This document shows, one piece after another, positions 42,000 to 59,975 of a stretch of 64,000 nucleotides of DNA. The stretch lies in assembly GCF_018691265.1 (NCBI RefSeq), contig NW_024881301.1:10057752-10121751 (forward strand). Reading direction: 5' to 3'. This DNA is from Tyto alba (taxonomy: Eukaryota; Chordata; Aves; Strigiformes; Tytonidae). The stretch's first letter is position 1. Each line of letters begins with the position of its first letter. The position numbers and the translations under genes are program-made. Below the pieces are notes generated by a model. The model was not told the origin of the DNA and searched no databases. It worked only from the letters and a program-made list of their open reading frames with translations.

Positions 42000-44900
42000 T
42001 GACATTTCTATTACGCATTTACAAATGCAGGTGTGTTAATTGTATTTTACTTGCATATCAAGCTGAAACACTCACTTTCATAATGTTTTGTTGGGTGTCG
42101 CACAGTTCTGAAATGCTCCTAGCAGTATGTGCTGGTGTCTTTTAAAAATGCAGCTGTACAAATCTTTTACCTCAGGTTTTTGAAGCAGGATCTGACTGGT
42201 GTATATAGTTGGCCAAAGCAATGGTTAGGGAAGATTGCTAGCCATTAAGCAATTGTAACAAAGAACATTATCATTCTTAAGCAGCTATCATTCCCATCTT
42301 TTATTTCCTTTTAATATTGATAGTTTTTTTAGCAATATTTTCATGCTAAAGTTTGCATTCCTGTTTACTAAGTTTTTATGCTGGCAATAAGTGGGAATTG
42401 GGTGTATTTTTTCCCTTCTGCTGAAGGAAGCTTGTGTAAAGGAATCTCTAAACTACAGTGTCTGTGCTGACACTAATTAACAGCAATAAATGTATAGAAA
42501 ACATACATAAAGCTTATTTGTTCTACAGCTTTTAATTTGCCTGTGAGAATGTGAGCAAAGTCGTTCGAAGAAGTAACTTTGTAAAACCCACTACATGCTA
42601 AAGTCCTTCTCGCTTCTTAAAAAATCATACATATTCCTCAGCTACATTGATAAGATGGCTTTTAATCAAGTTAAGCAAGCAAGAATCATCCAGAAAAGGC
42701 TGGGCTGATGCTTTTGTCTCAAATACCAAGAAAAGAGGCAGGTTCTTCTCTTAGTTCTTGGCATGTCCATGTCCTTCCATGTGTCTCCTCTTGGCTACTG
42801 CAAGCTGAAAAGCATAAGGGGAATTTCTTACCTACATATTTATCAATTGAAGTGATGACCTCTTATCCAGAAACCATGCCCTGACCTATTTCACATGACT
42901 TAAAAGACCCCGAGGAGTAGGAATTTTATTTTGGCTAAAGGGCTCGTAAAAGCTGAGACAGCATAGACTAAGGAGGGTTTGGCTCTTGTCCTGTGTGGTA
43001 GCATGAAGGCTTGGTTAGCGGGTGGGGACCAGGAACTGTGTTCATGTACACATGCCTGCTCAGGAAGACATGTTATTAAGAGAGAATTTCAAAGGATGTT
43101 CAAGTATAACTAATGACTTTACAAGTTCAGGTTTCCCTCGTATCTGTATTGTAATGTAGGAGACCAGGTAACCTGCAAGAGGGTGTGAACCCTGTAACTG
43201 CTAGAAGGCTCAGAGGACCTACACCTCCAGCCAAGAGACCGTATAAGAGCATCACAGGCGTTCTGTAGCTCGGCAGCAAGGAATGTCCGGACAGCTGAGG
43301 TTGCGTGCCGAGGGCTGTAGGGATGTGTCATCCACTTCCAAAAATAAAAATAACTTTGGTCACTGAAACAGCTTAAGATTCTGATGACTTAGACTTAGCA
43401 TTCTGCAGTGAAAATCTTGGAACCTAATCTTTTCTCCCTTGGGGTTCATATATAATGGTCTCTTAAGCTCCACGCCAGACTAAGCTTATGATGAAAAACT
43501 ATTTTCATAGGCCGATGCACACATTTAATAGTCTTAACATCTACAGTGATATATAATGCCCTGTGAAGCACTACTGAAAAGCAGTGATTTGTTTTATATG
43601 ACCCATTTACTCTGTTCTAAGGCTACATCTGCAAAGGTCAAAGTGAAGCCAGAGAGGTATTGCAGCTGCATGAGAAACCTCCAAGGAGGAAGGACTATGT
43701 CTGTGTGAAGTGCTGCCAGCGTATGCTTGCCTGCTGCTTCCCACTCCTCCTCCCAGCTCCCACTGTTACTGGAGACACTGCTAATATGCAGCATTTTAAC
43801 CTCTTGGGATACACTTGTTTCTGTTCTCTACGCTGCATTTAAGCAAATAAAACCATCTTTTATCACACGGTGATCAGATGACTGAACCATTTCACAACAT
43901 CAAGTCAGCTTAATATACTAGCTCAGCAACCAACTGATGTCACAGAGGTGGTGTTCGTGCACTCTGAAGTATGGATCCGTTTTGCCACTGACCAAAGAAC
44001 TATCTTTAGATCGCTTGTTTCTAGCATTGCTATCGCATGTTGAGAAACAAAATGTAGCACAGGGGCCCCATCCTGGCACAGCACATCAGTAACAGTACAC
44101 TTTCATAACCTGCCCAGGCATTTGTTCCAAAAGCTGGAAAATACCTGAAATCTTGTCATCGCATTTCTCTTGGCTGTGGCCTTTTCTTGTCCGGAATGTT
44201 ACTAACTTAGAGCGTGGTATGTTCCTGGGGAGTTTCAAATGGCAACAAATAGCTCTTTTACCATACTGAAGGTATTCAGACAACGTAAGTCCAAATAACA
44301 GGTGAGTAACAGTCAAAATAGTCAGGAACATTTTAGATACCAGCCCTTAATCTGCCATTGGTATTGTCTGTGTACCCATGCTCCTATTTGGGCTTGCTTA
44401 CTTAATTTTTCAAACTCTACCGTCATTTTTAGATAACCTCCTCCTGCAGAAAAATGATTTAGGATGACAGTAACTCTGAAACAGTACTACCAAAGCCAGG
44501 AACAATATAAAGGCAAAAAGAAATAAGTAAATACCTCTCAAAATGCAGCTTAAAAATAAGTTATCATGAAATGTTGAAAAGCAATACTGGGAAAAAATAA
44601 ATTCCACACAGTTTGTTTTTGTTGTGCTCTGAGCAGCAACTCCATAGAGATCACTGTTTTCCCAAACTTTCTGATATATCAGATATAAAACTTTTCATCT
44701 TAAAAAAAAAAAAAAAAAAGAAAGTGGCAGCACATGGCTGCTGTTCCTATTTCCCTCTGCAGCCTGTGGGGCTGTACACGCACCGTCCCCCGCTCCCTGG
44801 GACCGCTCATGTTGGGTAGGAGCGAGCTCCGTTGCCAGCAGGCTGCTGGGGTAGCACACCCTTTGGGAATCCCTGCACCAGACCTTGAAAATGATAACTC

Positions 44901-47900
44901 GTATTGCAAATTTCAACCATACAGAAGAAAAAACTGCCAAAGAATGTTTGCAGACCAAATGTGTTGATATTCCCTCAAGAACAGATCACACATAATAGAT
45001 GCTGCATCACAGGGCTTAAGGGGTCATGCATTTTGTATGAATGTAATAAATCTAAGGGAAGACGTTTACACATTTCTCAGAAGCATACAATTAATAGGAG
45101 AGTAGTAATCAAACTGTCTCCTGGAAAATCTCAACCACTTGCTGCATGCAAACTCCTCTGCCACGCAGGTCCCTTTGTACAGCGGCCTTGCGCTTTGATA
45201 AAGCTTGGAAGTCAGTTACAAATACTACAGGATTAGGCAACTCAAGAGTAACTTTAATACGAATGCCTAAAGGAGCACACGGTGTGTGACAGCAGCACTG
45301 ATTTTAGCCTTCTTGTAAACTGTCACTGCTCAATTTTGCATAGTTTATTTAATCCTTAATTTGTAATTTCCTCACTTTGACTATTTTAGGGTATCAGCAA
45401 GTACAGCCTCACTAAATATTGATCTACGTTTTGTTTTTTTCCCTTATGAATGTTGTAGGCATAGCTCCTTGGGAGTTACAAGACAGCATTTCACAACAAT
45501 TTCCAGCCTCTGTCTAGCATATTCAAGTGAGTGGGTGTAAAATGAGGCCGGCGAGCCTTCTCTTAGTATTTGCTAAAATAGAGCTGGCATCAGACACCAC
45601 TAACTTGAGCCTTGACTTAGCATTGTATCTAACAGATACTGGGTTTTTTTATCTGTATCAAATTCTTCTTCCTTAATTGTGAGCTATCTCTAACACAATA
45701 GGTTTTACACTGGCAACATATTACCACCACACAAGAAGCGTGTTGATTTTGAAATTGTTCCACCAGCCAACCAAACTTCCACAGGCGCCAGCTAATAAGG
45801 AAACTGGTAACAGCTTACTTTTTATGTCAAACACCTGACTAAATACACTCCTTCTTGTTTTCTGGGTATGTTTTAAAATACCACTGTTCGCCTTCAGCCA
45901 AGCATTGAGCACATTTCATTTTCTTCCTTATTTGTACATACACATTGTCAGATAGATACAAACACTAACTTAACGTGCAAGGAGAGAGCACACATATATG
46001 TCCTTAGGATTAGCAGAATTAATTACATGTGTTTGAAAGATTGGAGGCCTTGCTCTCTTATTACTAAGCATACCTTAGCAACACTTATTTTTGCATTGCA
46101 CTTATAAACATTGTGGAATCACAGCATCTGGCAATATTTGTTTAAAACTACTGCAAAAAGAGGAGAAGAACCCATAAAGCTTTGGCTAAAATTACTGCAG
46201 CTTACCAGCTGGGATAAAAAACAAGTGGTGGACACAGTGCATAAGTAGCAGTACAGGGACCTCTTTATCACAGAGAACAGATAGCAAGGGACAAAAACCT
46301 AGCAGAAATCAACATTTATATTTTTTTTAATTTGTGTTCTTACATATAAAGGACTTTGGACTTGGGAATGCAAGGAGCACCTTGTCTGCAGACTCCAGTC
46401 CCTCAATACTCTGCCAAATACATTTCAGTGCCCATTCATACAGTGATTGAGCTGTAGATTTACATAATTCTATTGGAGTTTTTAGTTTTCTCCTGTTTTG
46501 CAACATTTCAGAGACTGACTTTATACTACTGATGTTCCATTACATTCCTCTGCTTTGTCCTTAGCCCTGGCATATCATTGTCATACAATGCTCTAGAGAA
46601 TTTACCTTCCTGCCTTTTCCTCAGCTATGCACAGTAGAAGTTACCAGAAAGCCAGAACAGAGCCATTTCGCATTTTCAATATGAAGAAAGAATATATCTT
46701 TCTTCTATAGGCTCCAGTACATTCTCCAAGAGCCTTTATTTTTCATGCTTCAGCATCTACATTGTGGCAGGGTCCACCTGGGAAAGCAGTAACTTACAAT
46801 TTTTATTCATGAGGTCTTTGAATGAAAACAGGGAATACCCTGCAGATAGAAATCTTGTTCTGTGGCCCTCCAAGAGACCCAAGAGAAGACATGCGTTCAG
46901 GAATCCCTTCTTTCACTCACAACTTCTCAAACATCTTCCCTTTGGGTCACAGCACTGGAGCTATTTTTGGAAGAATTTCAGAACAACTCTGGGACACTCC
47001 CAGCATCACAAAAAAAATTACTGTCACTCTGACTGATACAGCACTGCACTTAGGATAACCTGACAGAGACAACAGATGCCAGCTGGAATCGGAGAAGAAG
47101 CAATGGAAAGGCAAAGGGATAATCCAAAATCCTAGGTGAAGCAATTGACAGTCAAAATGCTTTTGTTAAACAACTGTTTTGACATAGAAATGACTTAGAA
47201 CAAAATTTGGAAATACTTGATTGTGCTGTCAATACTTAACCACTGCAAGTAGCATTTGCTGCTTTTGTTGAACAGTGATAATATGCTCAAAAAAAATCAC
47301 TTAACTGGCAAACCATCCAACTTTCACACATTTTTAATTCTTAATTCAATGTGAAAATCACAAATATGCTTTTTCATCTAGTCTCCTTTGTTATACTCTT
47401 GCTTGTTTCCTACGCATATCCTGAGTCTTACTTCTATAAAGTAAGTATACACCTTCTATTGTATGGCATAGCCTCTGTACAAGAAAAATTACCCAAGCAG
47501 GACTCTCTGCTACAGTTGACAGAACATGTGAGAACTCTCTAGAAGCAAAACACAAAAGAGGTGGGCACACAATTCAGCCTCAGAATTTCTGCCAATACAA
47601 AGTGTAGAGCATCAAATAAAAATAGGAATAGTTAGGTTCAAAATTAGGAAGGTGGGGTTAATGTAACAGATAGAAATCTTGCAAAGGAATCCAAAACCAC
47701 CTCCAATGTATACAATGGATGCGAAATTTACATCGATTCAAGGATTATTTATTAGGCAAGCTCATGAAGGAAGTTCATCCTGGGTTATTAAATACTGCAT
47801 CTGGCTCAGGGTGGCTTACCCCTCCATGAGTTAAACATACTAGAGGCTGTGAGAAGATTCTGGGAGGATATCACAGGTTTCCCTGATTCTTATTCTTCCC

Positions 47901-50900
47901 TCGATACCTGCATATGACCATTGCTGCTCCTCTCACCTTAAGATCAGGCTAAAAGCACCCAGTGCTCTCTCTCCTCCAAAAAGAAGAAAAAGAGATTTTT
48001 AAAAACCTCGATTCCAAGTTTCACAGGAAAACAAAACAAAACAACAACAGAACCTACACCCCTGCCCCCCCCCAAAAAACAGTAAAATCCTCCAGGGACC
48101 TGGTAGGGGAGACCTCACGGGATCTATTTGTTGAAGGCATGCAAGGAGCCAGTAGACACATCCCAATGGTGCTCCACCTAGAAATGCAAGAAGCAGGAAG
48201 AAGACACAACTGCTAGGCTTCACCTTCCCCATTTTATGGGCCAATTCTGACTTTCTGAAAAACCAGGGTGAACCTTGGGCAATCTCATTTGACCCCAGCT
48301 TTGTGGTCGTCACCTTCTAAGGAGGCAGCAAGATCTGAATGCTGAGCAGAACTCCAGCCTGAGCAATCCTGACTCCTCACTGTTGAGTATGGCCAAATGT
48401 GGGTGCTGGGGATGACCTTGGGGTTTTTCTCTGGCCTTCCAGCAAGCAAGTGGCACACCATGACAGCAGACAAGTGGACCAGTCCCGTGGCCCCCACCCC
48501 TTCAGTGCAGTTGCCTTCGCAGAGCAGACAGTGCAGACACAGTCCGTGGGGATGGCAGATCACCAAGACTTCTTGTTCTGAAATTCCTCCAAGATTTTCC
48601 TCCCCACTTTCCACATCCAGAATATGCATCTCTTTACAGCTAAGCAGGCTTTTACTGTGAGCCAGTGCAGCTGTTCCTCTAACATTAATTAGATTCGTAA
48701 AGAGACATCATATGACGCAGACTGATTCTGCTTCATTAAGCAACCAAGTTAATCACAAACATTTGGGCTGTCATCATAACTCAGCAGAGGTGAGGGAATG
48801 GAGAGAATTAAATGAGGGAAAAGGTTTACTGTAAATTTCTTGTTGCCTATAACAGCCTTAGAACTTAAGTATGGAACAGATAATTTTTGAAGGCTTTTAG
48901 ACAATCCAAAGAAAACAAGTCTAGGAAAACATTTCAATAACACCAAAGTATTTGAGTATTTTAGATGGAAAGGATAGGAAAATTTTATACATTCTGCTTA
49001 AAAGTTGGGATTTTTTTTTTTTTTTAAATAAGACTGACTAAATGAGGAAGAAGGTGGAAGTAATGAAGGAAAAAGTAGTAGGAAGAAACCAAAGCAGTTA
49101 AGAAATTGGCATTTCTCTTAAAAATCGTATTTTCAGAATGGATAAATTAATTCTTATTCTTTATCGTTTATGCAGGAAATTATGCGGTACTGAGAAGTAA
49201 ACAATTTTTCGGCATACATCCTTGGATGTGGTAGTGCAGGCATTTTTCCCCAGCCCACAAAACAAACGCTGTCTAAAACTGAAGCTCATCACTAGGCGGC
49301 ACTATTTGTTGGTACAGCACCACACGAGCATCCCTTCCACACCCCACACCCCCGAGAGCTCCCTGCCCCGTCCCCTGTCCCCCCCCCACCTCGCAGTGCC
49401 CAGCCTGCAGGCAGGATAGCGGGGAGGGCTCACTCTCCCTGCAGAGCAGCGGGAGAAATGCTTTGCCCTGGACACACTGGGCATGTGTGGTGGCAAAAGG
49501 CTGGATGAAACACTTAGCAGCAGAGCTACCCATCGCAACCGCAGGCTTCCCAGAACATGCTCTGCCCAGGATTTGCCTGGGCTTTTCTTCTAGAAGAGCC
49601 CCAAGACCACCTTCAAGATCAGGCCTGCCGTCCTGTCAGACAGCGATCTGCAGGCACAGCTCTCCAAGCAGTCAGGGAGCACCATGAGCCCAGAGGAGCC
49701 TGCACACTCCAGAAAGGAGCCCGTGGCTTCACTGTGCTCTCTGAAAACAGCTTGCAGGGCAGCAAGAAGTGGGATGCCAGCCTTGCTCTTCTCCAGCATC
49801 AGCCAGGGATACACAGTCACAGTGAACTAAGCACTGTTCACGGCTGCGGGAAGCTCACAGGCACCATCCTCAAGGAGCATCCTTTCCAGAGGGAGGTTTA
49901 AACAGCAGAAATGAAGTCCTGGTCACCTGAGGGGTGATCCCCTTTAAATTTTAGTTGTATCATGATTGCTGGAATCAAGTAAAATTGAACCATTTGTAAA
50001 AGCATTATATAGATTTACATCGCATAGAAAATGGTTTGCATTTAACAACTTCTTCCCTTTCCAATATGATGCAGCAAACTGGAGACAAAAGCTTTGAGAG
50101 AGAGAGAAAAACACAGACACACAATTTCATCAGTAAGAACTGATCTCATACTGGGTGAGTAATATTATTGCACCTATTCTCACATCTTTGAAAATTAAAC
50201 ACTGGGAACAACACACAGGGTGACAGGTTTCATGTAACACCTTTTTAATAGCATGAAAAACAATACAACACAGAGCAGTCTGTTTGCAATAGTGGTTCAA
50301 TTTAAAGTAACTGATGAAAGGATTTTAAATTAAGATAGCAAAAAACTATTTTTGTAATTAAATTTCAACACATAATTCAGTTGTTCAAGATCATAATGGG
50401 GTATTTTAATAACTCTATTACTATCTTGGTGTTTCTACTGCTTTACTGCCAACTCACACTTTGCATATAATTATCCTGAAATCATGTGCCGTGTCTCATA
50501 AGTACAGAGGATTTTTCCCAAAAACTTTTTCCATGGGCATACTCTCAATTCATCAAAGTTTAGTATTTTTTTCCATTGCACTCTGAGGAAATGTTTAGCA
50601 GACAAATATTAAAATTCATCAGGGAAGTATTCTTGTAAGCTAATTAGACCAAATTCTCAGACCTCATGAAATAAGTCTCTGGTTTGAGGGGAGGGCAGGG
50701 AAAGGAAGTTGGGCCCCTTAGCAGTTAAAGTGTCTCCCTTCAAATTTGGGACTGCAACTTCTAGATTATATATTAACTTCACTATGTACAATGTACAATG
50801 CCTAAATGTAATCCATTTACATTTTTAAATAGAATTGGTAATTTTAGCAAAAGCCTGTTCATTTTTTCCTCTCCTCCTTAAGAGTTATTGTTTGCCAAGA

Positions 50901-51400
50901 TACAGACTGTATACCAACAAAACTGGTAACAGGTAAGAAAGGAGTTAAAAGAATGATGAACTGACAGTGCAGCTTTCCCATCTGACAATATTTTAGAATC
51001 TTTCTGTGTACTAACCAACAGCTTCTCGAAGCCCAAGTGATTTACAGGGGACTTCAATATGCAAAACGTGAATAGGCATTCCGTTCAGCAAAAATTAAAA
51101 AATGGGCTAAAAACGAACTGCTTCTGACACAATTTCAGACCCCATCATCAGGGGAGCAATAAGAAGAGCTTGTACCACATTGAGACCCGACACCGGTAAA
51201 TGAAGAAAGAGGGAAACAAAGCAAAACAAAAGTGTTATCCTTTGCACTGTTTTCATTAAGAAAATATAAGAAAAAAATAAATCCTCCGAGGGATCTTTCT
51301 AATATATGGCTCCAAGAAGTGTTAAGTCTTGTTCATGCGGGAGTACTCATTTAGAAGACTTAAAGATGCAAACTAGAATTTTTCTGATCCCTCAAGCAAA
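42000..51400. other. Intergenic between MYL12A and MYL12B, no recognised gene
   Basis: No exon with family similarity was found on either strand. Landmarks are a possible distal MYL12A poly(A) signal (42485-42490), an A19 run at about 44701-44719, a short GC-rich stretch at about 49320-49900 whose open frames lack recognisable motifs, and a T-rich run at about 49012-49025. Confidence 0.55.
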
Positions 51401-51499
51401 ACATAAAGACTGTCAGGATAACATCCCACACTTAGTTCGGGCATTACATTACCAAATGACGAGGCTTCATTTACCTCACTGCTGTGACACCATGAACCT

Positions 51500-52460
51500 G
51501 TGAACTGCGCGGCTGCCGGCTGAGGCTTCAGGAACGCGGACCCAAGCTCCGTCTTCAACGCGATATATAAAAAATAAAGCTCACAGGAAGAGCTCGCTGG
51601 CCCGAAGCAGCCCTCCAGAAACACGTTTCCACCTCTCAAACCAACAGCGCGGAGCGTACCCCCGCCCGGGCCCGGTGCCGGTACCCGGCTGAACGCGGCG
51701 GCTGCTCTGTGCTTCCCCGCTTCCCCCCCTCCGCCAAGATCTATGACACGCGTTTTTAGGGCAGCTCGGATTTCTCTTTCTTCATCAGCCTTCTGGCCTC
51801 CCCCTGACCCAGCGCCCCCAAGCCTCGGGGCCCGCCCCCGGACCGGCACCAGCCGCTACTGGGGCTCCTTCCCGTCCTTCCCCGCCGCCCGAGCGCCGCT
51901 GATGGCGGCGACTTCCCCCGGGTTGCGCCAACGCTGCCGGCGGTGGGGGGGAAGCGGTTGCGGGGACGTCCCGCTCCAGCCGCCCTGAGGAAGGAGGGAG
52001 GCTGCGGTCGTTTAGGGGAGAAGGCCCCGCTGGCGCTCCGCTGCTCCCCCGCCGCTTCTCCCGCCGCGTCCCGCTGTCGGCCCGCCGCTCGTCCCCACCC
52101 GCCGCTCAGGAGGGCGATGGTTTCTCCGGGAAGCACCGGGGCTGCTACCGCCGCTTCCTCCTTTCCGCCTCCGTCTCGTACCGGGTCCCCGCCGCGATCG
52201 CTGGGGTGAGGCTGGGTGCTGCCGGTGAAGAGGTGTTTGGGGGCGGGAACGGGCGGTGGGGAGGGTGACCGTTGGGAGACACGTTCGAACCAGCGACCGT
52301 TGGCAGCAGCCGTTGGGACAGCTGCCGCTGAGGGGAAGCGATGGCGCTGGGCCGCCGCCCCCCTTCCTCCCTCGCCGCCGGTTGAGGCTGAGGCTCTGGC
52401 GGCGTCGCCTCTTCGTGAGGAGGGCAAGAGCTCTTGGACTCTACGCCCTTGAAGCCTAGG
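51500..52460 (+). promoter_or_regulatory. MYL12B: CpG-island promoter of MYL12B
   Basis: A long CpG-dense block lies directly upstream of the MYL12B coding exons. I see no canonical TATA box at the likely start and no perfect CArG box, unlike MYL12A. The 250-codon minus-strand frame across it is compositional. The island's minus-strand side also has a plausible donor (51475/51476), so divergent transcription is possible. Confidence 0.7.
52080..52205 (+). other. MYL12B: Putative non-coding exon 1 of MYL12B
   Basis: Chosen for the donor CTGGG|GTGAGG (intron starts 52206), which would give a 1,479-bp intron 1 to the acceptor at 53684. The start is a guess. It contains an ATG at 52117-52119, which would open a frame overlapping the main start if the transcript begins upstream of it. 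Other first exons in the island are possible. Confidence 0.4.
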
Positions 52461-53684
52461 GCTGTATGTCTCTTTGGAAGAGACATCAATCTTCCTCCGG
52501 GCCCCCAAAAATATATATATATTTTTTTTATTTTTAGCTTTTTAAAATCTCAGTGCTCTCTGACAGATCTGAGTGTTGTTGCCAAGCTTAATTCTCCCCA
52601 CACATCCAAGCTTAGGGCAAGAGGTGGCTGCCAGGTTGTTTTCAGGTCACAGCCTTCTGTGGTTGAAGCTGAAAGGGACTGCATGTAGGTTTTCCCTCCT
52701 CCATCTCTCCCACCTACCCTAAAGGACAAATGTAGTCTCCTCCGATTAATTTTATAAAATCTTAAAGCTTGCTCCCCAGCACTGTACAATGGAAACCTTG
52801 CAGGCTTAGCAACAGGTAAATAACAGCAGTAGCAATGAATGGACCAAAGCATGGCTGTTGCTCTGTGTTGTTCAGACCCAAGCTCAGTTAGCTTGAGTGT
52901 TACGGGTGAAGATACCTTTTTCTGAGCAGTTCTTCTAGGGAGATGAGCAAAAGCAGTGTGAGTTGGTTGCTTTCCCTTTTTGCTTAAAGGAGGTGGCAGC
53001 AGACGTCAGCTTTCAGGTATGACAGGCCTGTAGTATATGTCAGGTAAAATTAAGTGCATAAAAGTAAATGGAAGTCAGGCAGAACTTATTGCTATGAGGA
53101 GAAATATAGCGTGCACAGTGTTCTCCTAGTTTTAGGGTGTTTTCAGTAATGGAAGGCAAGACAAGGACAGAGACCAATCATTATACAAAATAGCAACTAC
53201 TTACCGCTGTCAGGTGTCAAATATAGATGCTTCAGAGTTTGTTCAGGTGAACTGAGTTGTGTTTCTCCTTCACCTACTACCTAATATTGCACACAGTTAT
53301 TGTATATCCGTATCCATAGAGAACTTTTTCAGAGTTAACAACAGCTGTCAAAACCTCACTTTGTTCTTTTAGACTTGAGAGCAGTCCGAGTTCCCTTCTT
53401 TCAGGTGTGTGTATCAAGAAGGGATCCCAGACAAAAGCTGTCCCTTTGAAGACCAAAATTCAAGTATAACTTATGTCATCTTTTGGTGACTTTTTTTATT
53501 TAGGAGTCTGTTTTTCATTTGTTTGTATTTTCTGCTTCTCTTTTTCCCTCCTTGGTTAGGGAAGTACACCTGATGACAGGAAACTGAAGTTTGTTAGAGG
53601 TGGTTTCTATCTGTGAACTTCAATGTTAAACAGTGTTTTTTTAAGTACTAACTCTGGTCTTACTGTATTTACTTCTCTCCCTAG
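52206..53684 (+). other. MYL12B: Putative MYL12B intron 1
   Basis: Ends at the acceptor TTCTCTCCCTAG (53684). It contains an AT dinucleotide/T-rich stretch at about 52507-52535. No exon was recognised and there is no visible similarity to MYL12A intron 1. Confidence 0.5.
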
Positions 53685-58045
<4,361 letters not shown>

Positions 58046-58385
58046 GGAAAACCCTGGATACCTGCAGATAGCTGCTTCCCCCCCCCTTAATTTTATTTCT
58101 CAGGATCTGTTTTTTTCTTTTTTCCTTGTTGGGACCTTTTGCATACCTTTTTAGCATTCCAGCTTCTTCCTGTGTGGACTCTGGGGCTGCTCAGGCACAC
58201 CTGCACCTTTGTAGAAAGACTGGAAATGGACAGGGAGAGAGGACAGCTTACAGTGGCAGGGGTTTAGGAACAAAGATCAGTGAGAGTGGAGGCCCAGGTA
58301 AATATGTCAGTGCTACTCATCCTAGATAGGTTAATTTTACATTTTTAATGGTAACTTTTCAAATAAAACACTGCTATGTTAAGTA
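58046..58385 (+). other. MYL12B: MYL12B 3' UTR and polyadenylation signals
   Basis: AATAAA at 58362-58367 and ATTAAA at 58390-58395 predict cleavage around 58380-58415. Only patchy similarity to the MYL12A 3' UTR remains (for example around the AGACTGGAA motif). Confidence 0.7.
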
Positions 58386-58419
58386 CAGCATTAAAGTTTT
58401 CATGCTAGAAGTAGACTGT

Positions 58420-59760
58420 TTAATCATATCAGCAGATATTTTTGTAGCTGTATGCAGTCGTGTTGTCACCTATTTTTGCCTTAAAAATGAAGCATAAGTC
58501 ACTTAAGAATACTGATGTTTGTACTTCAGCAACTGAGTATTTCACTTACTACTGTGAGCATATACAATGAAGAAATTCCCATCCTTCCAATTTCAGTACA
58601 TTGTAAATTAAAGATTTCTGTCCAAGACTTGCACATTAAACATTTTAAATCTTAAGGATGTAATTGAGGGGGTATTTTACCACCTTAGTGTCTCCATTTC
58701 TTGACACTGAGTACAATATTAATACTGCTTTTTAAAAACTTATATGGTCAGTCCTAGTGTTCTCTTAAAAAAAGATACCGTGTGTGAGTAGAATGCGTGA
58801 CGGATGCCTCTTACTGGGTCTGCAGGACTGACAATATAGAATTCATTACATTTCATTGCACCATTTATTTTTTTTCTTTCTTTTCCCGTCTTTTTTCAAA
58901 GCACAGTGAGAATGGGGCTGGCTGAAGACGGAAGGTGTGATGTCTCTGTACTTTTTGTTTTCTATCAGGAAATGTTATTCTTACTTTCCAAATGAAACTA
59001 TACAATATGTTTTTAAGAGCATCTGCTGAGAGTGGTGCTTTGGGTGTGTGAGAAGGAGACATTCCTTTTTGTTCCATTTTTCATGATCATATTGTCTAGT
59101 TCTCGTGGTATGGAACGCATAGCAGGTTTGCTGAGGAACTCTGAAGCAATTTTGTCATAATCTGAACACTTGTGGTTCTGGCTTTTTTGGTCCTGAGAGA
59201 AAGGGTAATCAGAGCTGCTTCTGTCACTTCCTGGAATTACACTGTAATCCCTTAAGAATTTAGGTTACAAAATTAAATGTCGTTTGGCTGAGAGCGTTTT
59301 GCTGTTTCTTGGTAAGCTGCTATTATGAACTGAACTTTTAATAAATTTCATTAGATGACAGCGATTATTTGTTTTAGAAATAGACCGTTCTTTCTTGAAT
59401 AACCTACCAGGACCGATGTCTCTTGAGGATAATGCCGTTAAAATCGTTCTCTTGTACCTGTTAAGAAAAAACTGAAGCTTCTGCTCTGCCTCAGTCCCGG
59501 TTAGCTTTGCAAAGAGTGGGAACAGTGGGAACGTGTAAAGGATGAGAGGATGCTAACTAACGGTGGGCTTCTCAGAGGAGTAAGGAAAATGCTGAAGAAC
59601 AGAGAGGGAAGGGGACTCAAAACGCTTTCAGAGAAGACAGAAGGAGAAATCCAAACGCTTCAACAAGTTTTCTCTCAGCTGCTGCCTTTTTGCTGAAGAT
59701 GTTTACGTTTAGAGGGGGCAGAGAAAAACTCGGGAAATACCTTTGGTAACCTGTCGGTGA
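58420..59760. other. Intergenic downstream of MYL12B
   Basis: AT-rich sequence without a recognised exon, RNA gene or transposon. Confidence 0.5.
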
Positions 59761-59779
59761 AACCAGTTGTGCGGTGGCT

Positions 59780-59975
59780 GCAGGAGGCGGGCGGGGGCCC
59801 GTCAGCCCCCGCTGAGCGCAGCCTCCCGCCGGGGGGGCCGGGGCTGGGGGGGGCCGGGGCTGGGGGGCCCGGGGGGGCCGGGGACTCGGGGGGGGCCGGG
59901 GGCTCGGGGGGGCCGGGGGGGGCCGGGGCTGGGGGGGCCGGGGCCGGCGCCCGCAGCCAGCGGTAGGTGGCATCA
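59780..59975. other. GC-rich, CpG-containing block around a G-run minisatellite
   Basis: A sharply bounded GC-rich island in AT-rich flanks, ending on the plus strand in a donor-like CAGCG|GTAGGT (intron would start at 59962). It could be a promoter or first exon of an uncharacterised transcript. TGIF1 is the next gene in human, but none of its coding exons are visible here. Gly- and Pro-rich frames on the two strands are products of the repeat. Confidence 0.35.
59831..59949 (+). repeat. G-run minisatellite, G-quadruplex-prone
   Basis: Runs of 4-9 guanines separated by CC, CT or ACTC recur at roughly 15-bp spacing (units like GGGGGGGCCGGGGCT). Many overlapping sets of four G-runs fit the G-quadruplex pattern on the plus strand. 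Confidence 0.85.

Noticed and set aside
51756..52508. 250-codon minus-strand frame, the longest in the window
   Set aside because: It spans the MYL12B CpG island, is Arg/Ala/Gly/Ser-rich with no recognisable motif, and stop codons are rare by composition in such sequence.
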